Of a stretch of 64,000 bases of DNA, positions 1-9,069 are shown piece by piece. The DNA lies in contig JAMFSE010000119.1 in the NCBI GenBank assembly GCA_026225115.1, positions 1 to 64,000 of the forward strand, in the 5' to 3' direction. Position 1 is the first letter of the stretch; each line of letters starts with the position of its first letter. This stretch comes from Rhodovastum atsumiense (GTDB lineage: Bacteria > Pseudomonadota > Alphaproteobacteria > Acetobacterales > Acetobacteraceae). The translations under genes and the position numbers were made by a program. The notes beneath the pieces were generated by a model that saw nothing but the letters and a program-made list of their open reading frames with translations, searched no databases and had not been told where the DNA came from.

Positions 1-207
1 GGAGAGAATGGCCCCCGCGGCACCCGAAACACTGAGGATGGCACAGGCACTGCCGGCAATCTTGCTGCCGAATGTGTGCAAATAGGCCAGCACCAGCTGT
101 TGCTGCGTGGCTACGTCGGCCTGCCGATTTTCGGCGAAACCCAAACCTGGTCTCCCTACGGCGGAACCCTCGCGCAAAATTGCCGGCTGAATCAGCCCAT
201 CGGCTGA
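1..207 (+). CDS. C-terminal fragment of a protein truncated by the window edge (unknown function)
   Basis: Frame 1 is open from base 1 to TGA at 205-207 (…GYVGLPIFGETQTWSPYGGTLAQNCRLNQPIG*), followed by a hairpin terminator. Confidence 0.5.
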   Translation, partial: GENGPRGTRNTEDGTGTAGNLAAECVQIGQHQLLLRGYVGLPIFGETQTWSPYGGTLAQNCRLNQPIG

Positions 208-222
208 CCAGCCCGCACAAAC

Positions 223-258
223 AAAAAGGGCGACCATAATAGCGGTCGCCCTTTTTTA
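223..258. terminator. Rho-independent, probably bidirectional terminator
   Basis: AAAAAGGGCGACC-ATAATAGC-GGTCGCCCTTTTTT hairpin between convergent genes. Confidence 0.85.
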
Positions 259-259
259 T

Positions 260-853
260 TTAACCCGCCGGCGAAGCAGACTTCATCGCCGCTTGGATCA
301 TCGAAAGATGTTCTTCCAGCGTTGGCAGCGTCGCCGTCGCAAAAGCCTTCAAATCAGGGTCAGACCCGGTGCTCGCCTCAGCCTTGAACGCGGTAATCAC
401 CATCTCATGTCCCTTCAGCTCGGTCTTCAAATAATACGCATCGAAGGCCGACCCACTCAGGCCCTTCAACTTGGCGGATACAGCGGCCAGCCGCGGCCCA
501 ACCATCACCGGCAAGCTAATCCCCTTCTCCTTGGCAATGCTCGCCAGCTGCGTATTCGCCTTGGTATGATCGCTCACCATGGTGCTGCCGATATTCTTCA
601 CCGTGGCATCACCCATATTCGCTGCAAGCTTGCCGTCATTAACCTCGGCCATGCCGGCCATCGCGGCGATCTTCACAAAATGCGTGTCCTGCTCACTCAA
701 TTTCGCCATGCCGACGCTACCACTCGCATCGGTCGATGAATCCGGCGACGCCATGGTAGAAGGCGCGCTGGGCGAAGACATGGTTGAAGTCTGCGCCACC
801 GCAACCAGCGGCAGAGCAAGCACGGCGATACCCGTAAGAAAAATGCGTTTCAT
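260..853 (-). CDS. DUF4142-type exported protein
   Basis: Signal peptide MKRIFLTGIAVLALPLVAVAQ and DUF4142-like helical body (ANMGDATVKNIGSTMVSDHTKANTQL); start placed at the internal Met of the 260..877 ORF. Confidence 0.8.
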   Translation of the reverse strand: MKRIFLTGIAVLALPLVAVAQTSTMSSPSAPSTMASPDSSTDASGSVGMAKLSEQDTHFVKIAAMAGMAEVNDGKLAANMGDATVKNIGSTMVSDHTKANTQLASIAKEKGISLPVMVGPRLAAVSAKLKGLSGSAFDAYYLKTELKGHEMVITAFKAEASTGSDPDLKAFATATLPTLEEHLSMIQAAMKSASPAG

Positions 854-902
854 TTTGGTTCCTCCAATAATCGTCAATTACCCGAAAATTCGGGAAGTCA
901 CT

Positions 903-1301
903 CTAATTCAGCTGCGTCTTATCGTTCTTCTGTGCCAAAAGCTCCCGCACCGTCTTCACAAGCTTCTCTAAATTATACGGCTTCTGCACAAAAAACACCG
1001 GCGACGAAACCGCGCCAAGCCGCCGCTCGATATTCAGCGCATAGCCGGATGCAATGATGATCGGAATGTTAGGATCAAGATGCCGGATCATCGAGGCCAG
1101 CTCGAGTCCGTCGATCTTTCCCGGCATTTTGACATCGGTAAACAGTACATCGAAATGTTCCGGCTCATGAAAAAGCTTCAATGCCTCATCGCTATTCGCC
1201 GCTTCCGCAACCTCAAAACCCTGATCGCGCAGCGCTTCCGCCGTCACAAACCGGATCACGCTTTCGTCATCCACGAATAATACTCGGCTGTCGGAAGTCA
1301 C
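903..1301 (-). CDS. Single-domain response regulator (CheY-like receiver)
   Basis: RVLFVDDESVIRF…DVLFTDVKMPG…IIIASGY…VQKPYNLEKLVKTV receiver signature. Confidence 0.9.
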   Translation of the reverse strand: MTSDSRVLFVDDESVIRFVTAEALRDQGFEVAEAANSDEALKLFHEPEHFDVLFTDVKMPGKIDGLELASMIRHLDPNIPIIIASGYALNIERRLGAVSSPVFFVQKPYNLEKLVKTVRELLAQKNDKTQLN

Positions 1302-1456
1302 GGTGAAAATCCTTCAATATTCGGAAATGCAACCCAGGCAATTTGATATGGCGACCCTTAGCCTCCCAGCAAGCGAAATAGAATTTCCCGCAAATGAGGT
1401 TTTCTTTATGATTCCGGGACTTGCGGTCCTTAAATGTGGCGGCTAATCCATGCTTC

Positions 1457-2995
1457 ATGCAAACCAAGCCGGAATCGGCCGCGAGAAACCCACTCATTGC
1501 CCAAAAAAGCCGAGCCGGATTATGGATTTTTGCCATTTTCCTCATGGCGCTATGCGTCATCGCCACCGCCTGGTTCCCCATTGCGTCAATCACCAGCCTG
1601 CCGTCGGCAAATTATAACGAAGGCTGGAACGCCTACCGCCAATGGATGGCGCTGAAATCCCAACCCCTCTACGCGGCGCCCCCCAGTGAATGGACAACCA
1701 ACTACCCATTCCTCTCCTTCCACATCATCGCCGCCATCGGAAAATTTTTCGGGGTTTCCAAAACCGGCATGGTCCACACCGGCCGAACGGTCAGTTTTCT
1801 ATCGCTGATCGCCACTTGCGCGCTGAACGGCGGCATCATCCGCCTGGCCACCGGCAGCAAAGCCGCGGCGCTCTACGCAAGCCTCGCCCTGTTCGCCTAT
1901 CTCGCCTCCTTCTATGGCGCCGGCCGCGCCGCCGATGATCCCGAACTGCTCAGCCTCGCCTTCACCAGCCTGGCACTATTCGCCTATTTCAAAACCCTCT
2001 TCAGCGGCCGAACCGAAATCTGGATAACCCTCTGCGCCATCGCCTTCGCGCTCAGCCTGTTCACCAAGCACGATCTCATCGCTTTCCCGTTAAGCATCGC
2101 CGCGCATCTCCTCATCACCAAAAACTGGCGCCCGCTCGCGACCTTCCTCACCACCGGAATCATCGCCGCCTTCCTGCTGTTGGCCGCCTCCAACCATCTA
2201 GACGGCCCGTATTTTTTCGCAGCACTGCTGCAGCCACGCGCCTACGGCCTACAAAACCTCATCTCCGAAACCCTGCATTACCTGCTGCATTTCTCCATTC
2301 CGCTGCTGATCGCGCTTGCCGTGATCATACCCGGCCGCGAAATCCCCGCCCGCAGCCTGTTGCTGATCCTGCTTATCTTCACCAACCTCATCGCCATCTA
2401 TTTCTCCGGCGGCGACGGCGTCGCTTCCAACATCTTCTACCCGCCGCTGCTTGCCGATCTGCTCGCCTGCGTCATCGCAATTTCCGCAACCTCGCGATAT
2501 TTCCAAACCGCACTCGCCCTCACCACACTCACGGCCGTGGCAATGTCGCTCTCGCAATTGCACGTCGACGCCGGCGCAGAACGCCGCATGCCCGCCGCCA
2601 CCCAGGCGGCGCAACGCGCAATCGCGGAACTCGCATCAACCAACGGCCCCGCTATCTGCGAAGACCTGCTGCTCTGCTACCAGGCGGACAAGCCGATCGA
2701 TTACGACCCGTATTACGTCAAAGACCAGATCCTCATCCACCGCATCCAGCAGAACAGCATTCTTGCAGCCATAACCGCGCAGCATTACGCCGCCATCCAG
2801 ATCGAAGGCAGCATGGCGCAGGAATTATTAGCCGCCCGCCACGGCGGCCGCTTCACCGCCCCCATCCTCGATGCCATCCTGCAAAACTACCAACCCAGCC
2901 TGGCCGATCATTTCTATACCGTTCTAACGCCGATCCCTCAAAACCCCGGATCCAACCTGTCCCGGATCACAAAATCCCGCGCTGCCGGCGGATAA
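1457..2995 (+). CDS. Multi-pass membrane glycosyltransferase, GT-C/GT39-like
   Basis: Many TM segments with a GT39-like N-terminal loop (NYNEGWNAYRQW); start chosen at MQTKPES. Confidence 0.6.
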   Translation: MQTKPESAARNPLIAQKSRAGLWIFAIFLMALCVIATAWFPIASITSLPSANYNEGWNAYRQWMALKSQPLYAAPPSEWTTNYPFLSFHIIAAIGKFFGVSKTGMVHTGRTVSFLSLIATCALNGGIIRLATGSKAAALYASLALFAYLASFYGAGRAADDPELLSLAFTSLALFAYFKTLFSGRTEIWITLCAIAFALSLFTKHDLIAFPLSIAAHLLITKNWRPLATFLTTGIIAAFLLLAASNHLDGPYFFAALLQPRAYGLQNLISETLHYLLHFSIPLLIALAVIIPGREIPARSLLLILLIFTNLIAIYFSGGDGVASNIFYPPLLADLLACVIAISATSRYFQTALALTTLTAVAMSLSQLHVDAGAERRMPAATQAAQRAIAELASTNGPAICEDLLLCYQADKPIDYDPYYVKDQILIHRIQQNSILAAITAQHYAAIQIEGSMAQELLAARHGGRFTAPILDAILQNYQPSLADHFYTVLTPIPQNPGSNLSRITKSRAAGG

Positions 2996-4446
2996 ACCAG
3001 CGAGAAGGGGCGCGCGTGCGACTCATCGGCCACCGGTGCCCGCGTCCAGAAACACACCTCCGGCCCGCGCGGCCTGAACGCAATCCAACTCTGCCGCGCG
3101 CAATCCCCAAGCCTGAACCCCGCCGGAATATTCCTCTCGCCGGCAGGCGCCACAATCGCATCGGCAAACTGCGCCCCCGTCGCATCGGTAAACCGGGTGC
3201 TCCCAAACACCGGCATGATCGGCAAAAACCCCCGATCCCAGATCTCAATCGCAACCTCATGCGGATCATGCGCCGCCAGCGCGCAGTAAAACCCAAACGC
3301 GCTCCCCTGCCAGCGCAGCGTCTGGTAGAAAACCGGACTCGCATAAGGCCCGGCCAGCAACAGCGCCACCACAGCAAAACCCCGCACGTCGCCATCCCGC
3401 CAAACCCCGGCCAGCCCAATCCCGGCCAGCGGCACCGCCAGCGCCACCGCCGGAAAAATATAGCGCAACTCCTTATGCGTAATCAGGCTGTGCTCAACCA
3501 GAATCGCCAGCACCACCCAGCCCGCGACGGGGAACTGCTTCGCCCCCCGCCACGCCAGCCACACCAGAACAACCGCCCCCCACAACCACGCCAGCAGCAG
3601 GTTCAGCGGAAAATACAGCGGCGAGCTGGAATCGAAATAACCGGAGGCAATCCCAACCACCAGATTGAGATAGAAATTCATCCAGAAACTACGAAAAGCC
3701 TCGCCCCAGCTCCACCAGTCCAGCAACCCCACTGCCAGCACCGGCAACGCCGCCATCCCGACCGCCAGCCACCAGTTCCGCAATTGCCTGCTGCAAAGAT
3801 AAATCCCGGCTATCGCAATCGCCGGGGCCAATTGCTCGCGCAATGCAAAACTCAGCCCCAGCAGAAACCCCGCCGCCAGCACGTGCCGCCTCCGCCCATC
3901 CCGCCGGTGCAGCACCGCCAGATAAATCGCCGGCAGCAACGCATAGGCGGCGAAGGCCTCCTCCATCGGATGCGGCGCCATCAGCCATAAATCCGGCCAG
4001 ACCGCCGCCAGCATCCCCGCCAGCCACGCCCCGCGAACCCCCTGGTAAATCGCCCCCAGCCGCACCGCGCACCACACCACGGACAGCGACGCCAAACAGC
4101 AAGCCACCCGGACCGCCAGCAGCCCCGGCAAGGGCGCCGCAGTGAACCAGCGCATGACCGCCATCGGTGCCGCCAGCGCCAGCGGGATCAACCAGGACCG
4201 TAACCCAACCTGAAATTCCCACGGCACGAAACCGCCATGAAACACCAGCCGATGCGCCTGCTCCAAATATTGAAAAATCTCATCCGGCGCATAAAAATTC
4301 CGCAGCACCAGCGCGTTCAGCAGCCTTGGCGCCAGTCCCGCCGCCAGGCACCAAACCATCGGCCGCCGCCACGCACCCGCCCCAAATTTCTGCAAAACCC
4401 GACCCATAACCCGCCGCGCTTGACCAGATAAGCCGCCCCGGCGCAA
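2938..4446 (-). CDS. ALG9/PIG-B (GT22)-like mannosyltransferase family membrane protein
   Basis: RLLNALVLRNFYAPDEIFQYLEQAHRLVFHGGFVPWEFQVGLRSWLIP resembles the GT22 N-terminal motif; multi-TM. Confidence 0.7.
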   Translation of the reverse strand: MRRGGLSGQARRVMGRVLQKFGAGAWRRPMVWCLAAGLAPRLLNALVLRNFYAPDEIFQYLEQAHRLVFHGGFVPWEFQVGLRSWLIPLALAAPMAVMRWFTAAPLPGLLAVRVACCLASLSVVWCAVRLGAIYQGVRGAWLAGMLAAVWPDLWLMAPHPMEEAFAAYALLPAIYLAVLHRRDGRRRHVLAAGFLLGLSFALREQLAPAIAIAGIYLCSRQLRNWWLAVGMAALPVLAVGLLDWWSWGEAFRSFWMNFYLNLVVGIASGYFDSSSPLYFPLNLLLAWLWGAVVLVWLAWRGAKQFPVAGWVVLAILVEHSLITHKELRYIFPAVALAVPLAGIGLAGVWRDGDVRGFAVVALLLAGPYASPVFYQTLRWQGSAFGFYCALAAHDPHEVAIEIWDRGFLPIMPVFGSTRFTDATGAQFADAIVAPAGERNIPAGFRLGDCARQSWIAFRPRGPEVCFWTRAPVADESHARPFSLVYPPAARDFVIRDRLDPGF

Positions 4447-4478
4447 GTGCTTGCCAAAACGCCGGGAGCAAAAGCGCC

Positions 4479-5360
4479 ATGAAACTCGCCATCCAAACCC
4501 ACAAGCTGCAGGACTGGTACGGCGCCGACCCCTGGGGCATCATCGAGCAGGTCAAACGCGCCGAGGAAATCGGCATCGCCCAGGTCGAGGTCGCGGACCA
4601 CATCGTCCGCGTCACCGACCCCACCGGCTACCCCTACGGCAAGCCCGGCACCCCCGCCGACTATCCCTGGTTCGAGCCGATCACTTTGCTCGCCGGCATC
4701 GCCGCCGTCACGAAAACCATCCGCCTCTCCACCGGCATCCTGGTCTCGCCGCTCCGCCCGCCGCCGCTGCTGGCCAAAAGCCTCACCACGCTGGACCTCA
4801 TCTCCCGCGGCCGCGTCGACATCGGCATCGGCGTCGGCTGGCAGCGCGCCGAATATGAAACCTCGGCCATCCCCTGGGAAAAACGCTTCTCCCGCATGAC
4901 CGACCAGATCCGCGCCTGCAAAGCGCTATGGACGCAATCCCCCGCCAACCACCAGGGCGAATTCTACAGCCTCAACGATATCTACTCCCAGCCCTTCCCA
5001 GCCCAGCCAGGCGGGGTTCCGGTCTGGTTCGGCTTCGGCCTCGGTGATCGCAACCTCGACCGGATCGCCGAACTCGGCGACGGCTGGCTCCCCGCCGAAA
5101 ACCGCCCGGATGTGCTCGCCGAACAAATCGCCAGCATCAAATCCGCCATGCAGGACAAAGGCCGCGACCCCACCAACTTCCAGGTCCGCGTAACCCTGAA
5201 ACCCCGCGCCTCGGAAACCAATCCGCAGGATGCCTTCCGCCGCATCCCCGATTACGCCGCTGCCGGCGTCACCATCCTATCCCTGCAAACCCACGACTAC
5301 GTAAAACGCCCCGACGAAGTAGACGACCTCCTCCGCGCCGCAGTCGCCGCGACGAAGTAA
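4479..5360 (+). CDS. LLM-class F420-dependent-type oxidoreductase
   Basis: Luciferase-like barrel motifs (LLAGIAAVTKTIRLSTGILV, GRVDIGIGVGWQRAEYE). Confidence 0.88.
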   Translation: MKLAIQTHKLQDWYGADPWGIIEQVKRAEEIGIAQVEVADHIVRVTDPTGYPYGKPGTPADYPWFEPITLLAGIAAVTKTIRLSTGILVSPLRPPPLLAKSLTTLDLISRGRVDIGIGVGWQRAEYETSAIPWEKRFSRMTDQIRACKALWTQSPANHQGEFYSLNDIYSQPFPAQPGGVPVWFGFGLGDRNLDRIAELGDGWLPAENRPDVLAEQIASIKSAMQDKGRDPTNFQVRVTLKPRASETNPQDAFRRIPDYAAAGVTILSLQTHDYVKRPDEVDDLLRAAVAATK

Positions 5361-5430
5361 GGGGTCGCTTTTTGAAAAAAGCTCCGCAAAAACTGTTTTG
5401 AATCCAAGCCACGGACGCTCGGCGCCCCCG
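5361..5430 (+). repeat. Dispersed repeat family A, copy A8 (variant hairpin)
   Basis: CGCTTTTTGAAAAAAGCTCCGCAAAAACTGTTTTGAATCCAAGCCACGGACGC directly after the stop codon. Confidence 0.6.
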
Positions 5431-5436
5431 TCTCTC

Positions 5437-5467
5437 GTAGGGTGGGTTAGCGAAGCTAACCCACCCT
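5437..5467 (+). repeat. Dispersed palindromic repeat family B, copy B1
   Basis: GTAGGGTGGGTTAGCGAAGCTAACCCACCCT. Confidence 0.8.
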
Positions 5468-5510
5468 CTTTACCATCCTACACTCATGCCGCACGGTCAA
5501 AGCCCACCAA

Positions 5511-6590
5511 CTAAAAAACAACAACATTTCTTCTGGTCTCGCCCTTAATCATCCGTGCATACCCCTCATTAATCTCCCCCAACGAAATCCGGTCCGAAAC
5601 CAACTCATCCAGCATCAACTTCCCATCCCGATATAGTCTCGCCAATTTCGGTAACAAAATCTGAAACGGCGAACTCCCCATCAACGAGCCGACAACCCGC
5701 ACCTCATTGAACATCAAACTCGCCATCGGCAGTGCCACCTCGGCGCCGGTCCGCGGCATTCCCACCAGCACCGCGGTGCCGCCTTTGCGCAGCATTTTAA
5801 ACGCCTGCAGCAACGTCGCCGGCAGCCCGATCACCTCGAACGCAGTGTCAACGCCGCCGCCGCTGATCTCCAGCACCTCCGCCACCGCATCCGGCCCGCC
5901 CAGCACCGTATCCGTCGCGCCAAATTTCCTTGCCGCCGCCAATTTCGCCGCCGACACATCGATCGCGATAATCACCGCGGCACCCGCAATCCTTGCCCCC
6001 TGCACCACGTTCAATCCAACCCCGCCACAGCCAATCACCACCACGGTTGATCCTGCCTGCACCCGCCCGCCATACAGTGCCGCGCCCACGCCGGTCTGCA
6101 CCGCGCACCCCATCAGCGCCGCGCACTCCGCCGGCACGCCTTCAGGAATTTTCACCACCGAACGCTGATGCGCGACCACCGCCTCCGCAAACCCGCCTAT
6201 CCCCGCCAGCTGATAAACCGGCCGCCGCTTCCAGGTAATGCGCGACCCCGCTTCGCGCGCCATCCCCGTCGGCTTCGCATCGCAGCGATAATTAAACCCG
6301 GTCTGGCACTGCGCGCATTCTCCGCAAAACGCCGAAAACGACGTCGCCACCCGGTCCCCCACCGCAATCCCGAAAACCCCATCCCCCACCGCCTCGACAA
6401 TCCCCGCCGCCTCATGCCCCAGCACCGCCGGGGTGGTCGTCGCATTATCCCCGGCGATCAGATGGTAATCGCTATGGCAAAGCCCGCTCGCCTGCACCCG
6501 CAGCCGAATTTCTCCTGCCCGCGGCCCATCGAGTTCCACATCCTCAACGGTGAGCTTCTCGCCCACGGCGTGAAATATCGAAGCCTTCAT
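5511..6590 (-). CDS. Zinc-dependent alcohol dehydrogenase (MDR family, class III-like)
   Basis: GHEAAGIVEAVGDGV, CGECAQCQTGFNYRC structural zinc site, VVVIGCGGVGLNVVQGA Rossmann motif. Confidence 0.92.
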   Translation of the reverse strand: MKASIFHAVGEKLTVEDVELDGPRAGEIRLRVQASGLCHSDYHLIAGDNATTTPAVLGHEAAGIVEAVGDGVFGIAVGDRVATSFSAFCGECAQCQTGFNYRCDAKPTGMAREAGSRITWKRRPVYQLAGIGGFAEAVVAHQRSVVKIPEGVPAECAALMGCAVQTGVGAALYGGRVQAGSTVVVIGCGGVGLNVVQGARIAGAAVIIAIDVSAAKLAAARKFGATDTVLGGPDAVAEVLEISGGGVDTAFEVIGLPATLLQAFKMLRKGGTAVLVGMPRTGAEVALPMASLMFNEVRVVGSLMGSSPFQILLPKLARLYRDGKLMLDELVSDRISLGEINEGYARMIKGETRRNVVVF

Positions 6591-6666
6591 TTTGTTTCCT
6601 CCACTTGCGTTCGGCGCTTATTGGCGCAACCTTCGCGGCCAAACCGTCCCGCTGGCAAGGATAAAA

Positions 6667-7152
6667 ATGTCCCAAACCGCCATCGTCCTCTCCACCAGTC
6701 TCCTGTCGCTGCTGATCCTGGCATTCGCACTCTGGCTGGCGCTGCGCATCCTCAAAGCCAGGGAGCGCCGCCTGGATAACCTCGCCCTGCAAACCGCAAC
6801 CGGCGACGAAACCCCCATCCCCGTAAGATCGCTGATGACCGGGGGCAGGGGCCTCGGCGGCACCACCAAAAACAGCATGAACCCCCGTCTGTCCATCACC
6901 CGGGACGGCATCCGCTTCCGCATCTTCCGCGATACGTGCTGGTCTTTCGCGGAAATAGCCCGCGTCGACCTGCAAAAATTCCCCTTCGGCATGAACCTGC
7001 TGTTCACCAGCACAGACGGCACAACCCTCACAGCCGACGTCCGCAACCCGGACACCGCAAAGAGAGTTTTATCCTCACTCCCGCCCACACTCCCGCTCAC
7101 CCCCACCGCCGCTGCCGCCCGCAACAACACCGAAGCGCCAAACAAGCGGTAG
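6667..7152 (+). CDS. Hypothetical protein with one N-terminal TM helix
   Basis: MSQTAIVLSTSLLSLLILAFALWLALRIL TM; start refined within the 6592..7152 ORF; TAG stop lies in repeat B2. Confidence 0.6.
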   Translation: MSQTAIVLSTSLLSLLILAFALWLALRILKARERRLDNLALQTATGDETPIPVRSLMTGGRGLGGTTKNSMNPRLSITRDGIRFRIFRDTCWSFAEIARVDLQKFPFGMNLLFTSTDGTTLTADVRNPDTAKRVLSSLPPTLPLTPTAAAARNNTEAPNKR

Positions 7153-7178
7153 GGTGGGGTGCATTTTCGCACCCCACC
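7149..7178 (+). repeat. Dispersed palindromic repeat family B, copy B2
   Basis: GTAGGGTGGGGTGCATTTTCGCACCCCACC. Confidence 0.8.
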
Positions 7179-7245
7179 GCTTCCGGCTAACCCTTTACCC
7201 CGGCGCTTTCATCGCATGGAAACATCTGGCCGATAAAATCCCGCA

Positions 7246-7710
7246 ATGACCTCTCACCGTCACGCCAGAGAATGCGCAGCCCTCTTAGCGCTCACGGTAG
7301 CAAGCTGCGCCCCCCAGCTCACAGCAAACCCCATTCAACTAACGCCGGCCAACCAGATCGCGCTGCGGGACGGCACGCCGATCGTCAGGCTGATCGGCAT
7401 CAAAGGCAATCCGCGCGCCACCGTCCTCTTTATTTTTCCCAACGGCGAAACCCTCACCGGCGACGCCTTCATGAACGCGGACGTCAAAAACACCATGACG
7501 CTCTGGGGCCAGGTACCCCAGACCGCGTCCGCCGCCTTCACCATCACCATGGTTGCCGTCGACCAGCCGAAAGCGATGAACTGCGCCGGAACAATCAGCG
7601 CAACGGCAACAGATTTAACCTGCAGCTTCAGCGACGGCGCAATCTACCGCAACTTCTACACCGCCCCGCCTTCCAATCCTCCAGCCATCACACCCACAAA
7701 GCACGCGTAG
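7246..7710 (+). CDS. Hypothetical exported protein / putative lipoprotein
   Basis: Hydrophobic N-terminus with lipobox-like LTVASC; TAG stop lies in repeat B3. Confidence 0.55.
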   Translation: MTSHRHARECAALLALTVASCAPQLTANPIQLTPANQIALRDGTPIVRLIGIKGNPRATVLFIFPNGETLTGDAFMNADVKNTMTLWGQVPQTASAAFTITMVAVDQPKAMNCAGTISATATDLTCSFSDGAIYRNFYTAPPSNPPAITPTKHA

Positions 7711-7736
7711 GGTGGGGTGCGCTTCCGCACCCCGCC
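7707..7736 (+). repeat. Dispersed palindromic repeat family B, copy B3
   Basis: GTAGGGTGGGGTGCGCTTCCGCACCCCGCC. Confidence 0.8.
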
Positions 7737-7864
7737 GCCGCAATCTGCGCCAATCCCCGCCTGGATGTGGGAAATTCCTCCGCCGCCATAATGAAGCGCC
7801 TGATTTGCCTCAGGCTTGCGCTAATTCCCCAGCCAATCAAACAGCACACCGGCGAAACCGCGCG

Positions 7865-8482
7865 CTACTTCACACTGCCGAACTCGGCATCGATCACCAG
7901 CTGCACCTGCTCCCCAAGCATTGGCGATAAGCCAAAATCCGCGGTCTTCAAATTCGCGGTCGCCTCGGCGCCCATCCGGGCATGCCCCATAAAACCCTTG
8001 CCGGCACCCACCAGCATTACGTCAAATGTCAGCGGCACGGTTTTCCCCAGCAGCGTGAAATTTCCTGCAACCTTCGCCTCGGTCGCCCCAACTTTTACAA
8101 ACTTCGTCGAAACAAACCGCGCCTCCGGATATTTCTTGCTGTCCAGATATCCTGGTCCCGCCAGCTCCGCCGCAAACCCCGCAACCGGCGTCTCAATAGA
8201 TGCCGTCTCCACCGTAGCCTCCAGCGTATCCTTCACCGGGTCAGCATCCCAATGCAGATTCCCCGTCACCTTACCGAAACGGAAAATGCTGTAGGAATAT
8301 CCAATATGCGAAACCTTCGCGACAACCGCGGTATGATCCGGATCCAGTCGATAATCGCCGGCCGGCGCCAGCCCGGCGTCCAGCTGCCCGGCATACACCC
8401 CAGCCGGCAACTGCATCTGCGCCATCGCCACCGGACAAATCCAACCAAACACCGCCAGTGCGGCCAACCCCGATCTCCACAT
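7865..8482 (-). CDS. YceI-family exported protein
   Basis: Signal peptide MWRSGLAALAVFGWICPVAMAQ; YRLDPDHTAVVAKVSHIGYS…GKVTGNLHWDAD…; start refined from the longer ORF. Confidence 0.88.
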   Translation of the reverse strand: MWRSGLAALAVFGWICPVAMAQMQLPAGVYAGQLDAGLAPAGDYRLDPDHTAVVAKVSHIGYSYSIFRFGKVTGNLHWDADPVKDTLEATVETASIETPVAGFAAELAGPGYLDSKKYPEARFVSTKFVKVGATEAKVAGNFTLLGKTVPLTFDVMLVGAGKGFMGHARMGAEATANLKTADFGLSPMLGEQVQLVIDAEFGSVK

Positions 8483-8621
8483 ATTCCGCCCCCCATGCTT
8501 TGCGCCCAGCCTAACCAGCCCGCGCCGCGCCAGCAATCCTCGCTGGCGATCCTGTTGACACAACGCCCCGCCCCCGGCACCACCAAGGCAAGAAAATCCA
8601 GATCCAGGAGCCCGCCGAAGC

Positions 8622-9056
8622 ATGAGCGACACAGCCACCGCAGCCCCCAAAGCAGCCTCCCGCCGGGCCTTGCCGCGCATCACCGAAGTAAACGCCTATT
8701 TCTGGTGCGGCGGCGCCGACGGCAATCTTCACCTCCTGCAATGCGGCGCCTGTAAAACCTGGATCCACCCCTACGCCGCGCGCTGCCCCAAATGCCGCTC
8801 GGCAGATATCGCCCCGCAACCCGTCTCCGGCCGCGGCCATGTCGTCGGCTTCACCGTCAACGCCCAGCCCTGGATCCCGGGCGTCGAAGTCCCCTATGTC
8901 GTCGCCATGGTCCAGCTCGACGAACAGCCGGATTTGCGCATGGTGACCAATATGCCCCGCACCCCGATCGCCGACGTCCATATCGGCCAGCGGGTCAAAG
9001 TCTTCTTCGAACCAAATCCGAACGACATCTTCCTGCCGCTCTTCGAAGCCGAATAA
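8622..9056 (+). CDS. Zn-ribbon/OB-fold protein (DUF35-type, acyl-CoA associated)
   Basis: CGACKTWIHPYAARCPKC zinc ribbon with OB-fold C-terminus; adjacent thiolase-like gene. Confidence 0.88.
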   Translation: MSDTATAAPKAASRRALPRITEVNAYFWCGGADGNLHLLQCGACKTWIHPYAARCPKCRSADIAPQPVSGRGHVVGFTVNAQPWIPGVEVPYVVAMVQLDEQPDLRMVTNMPRTPIADVHIGQRVKVFFEPNPNDIFLPLFEAE

Positions 9057-9069
9057 CCGGAACGCCCCA

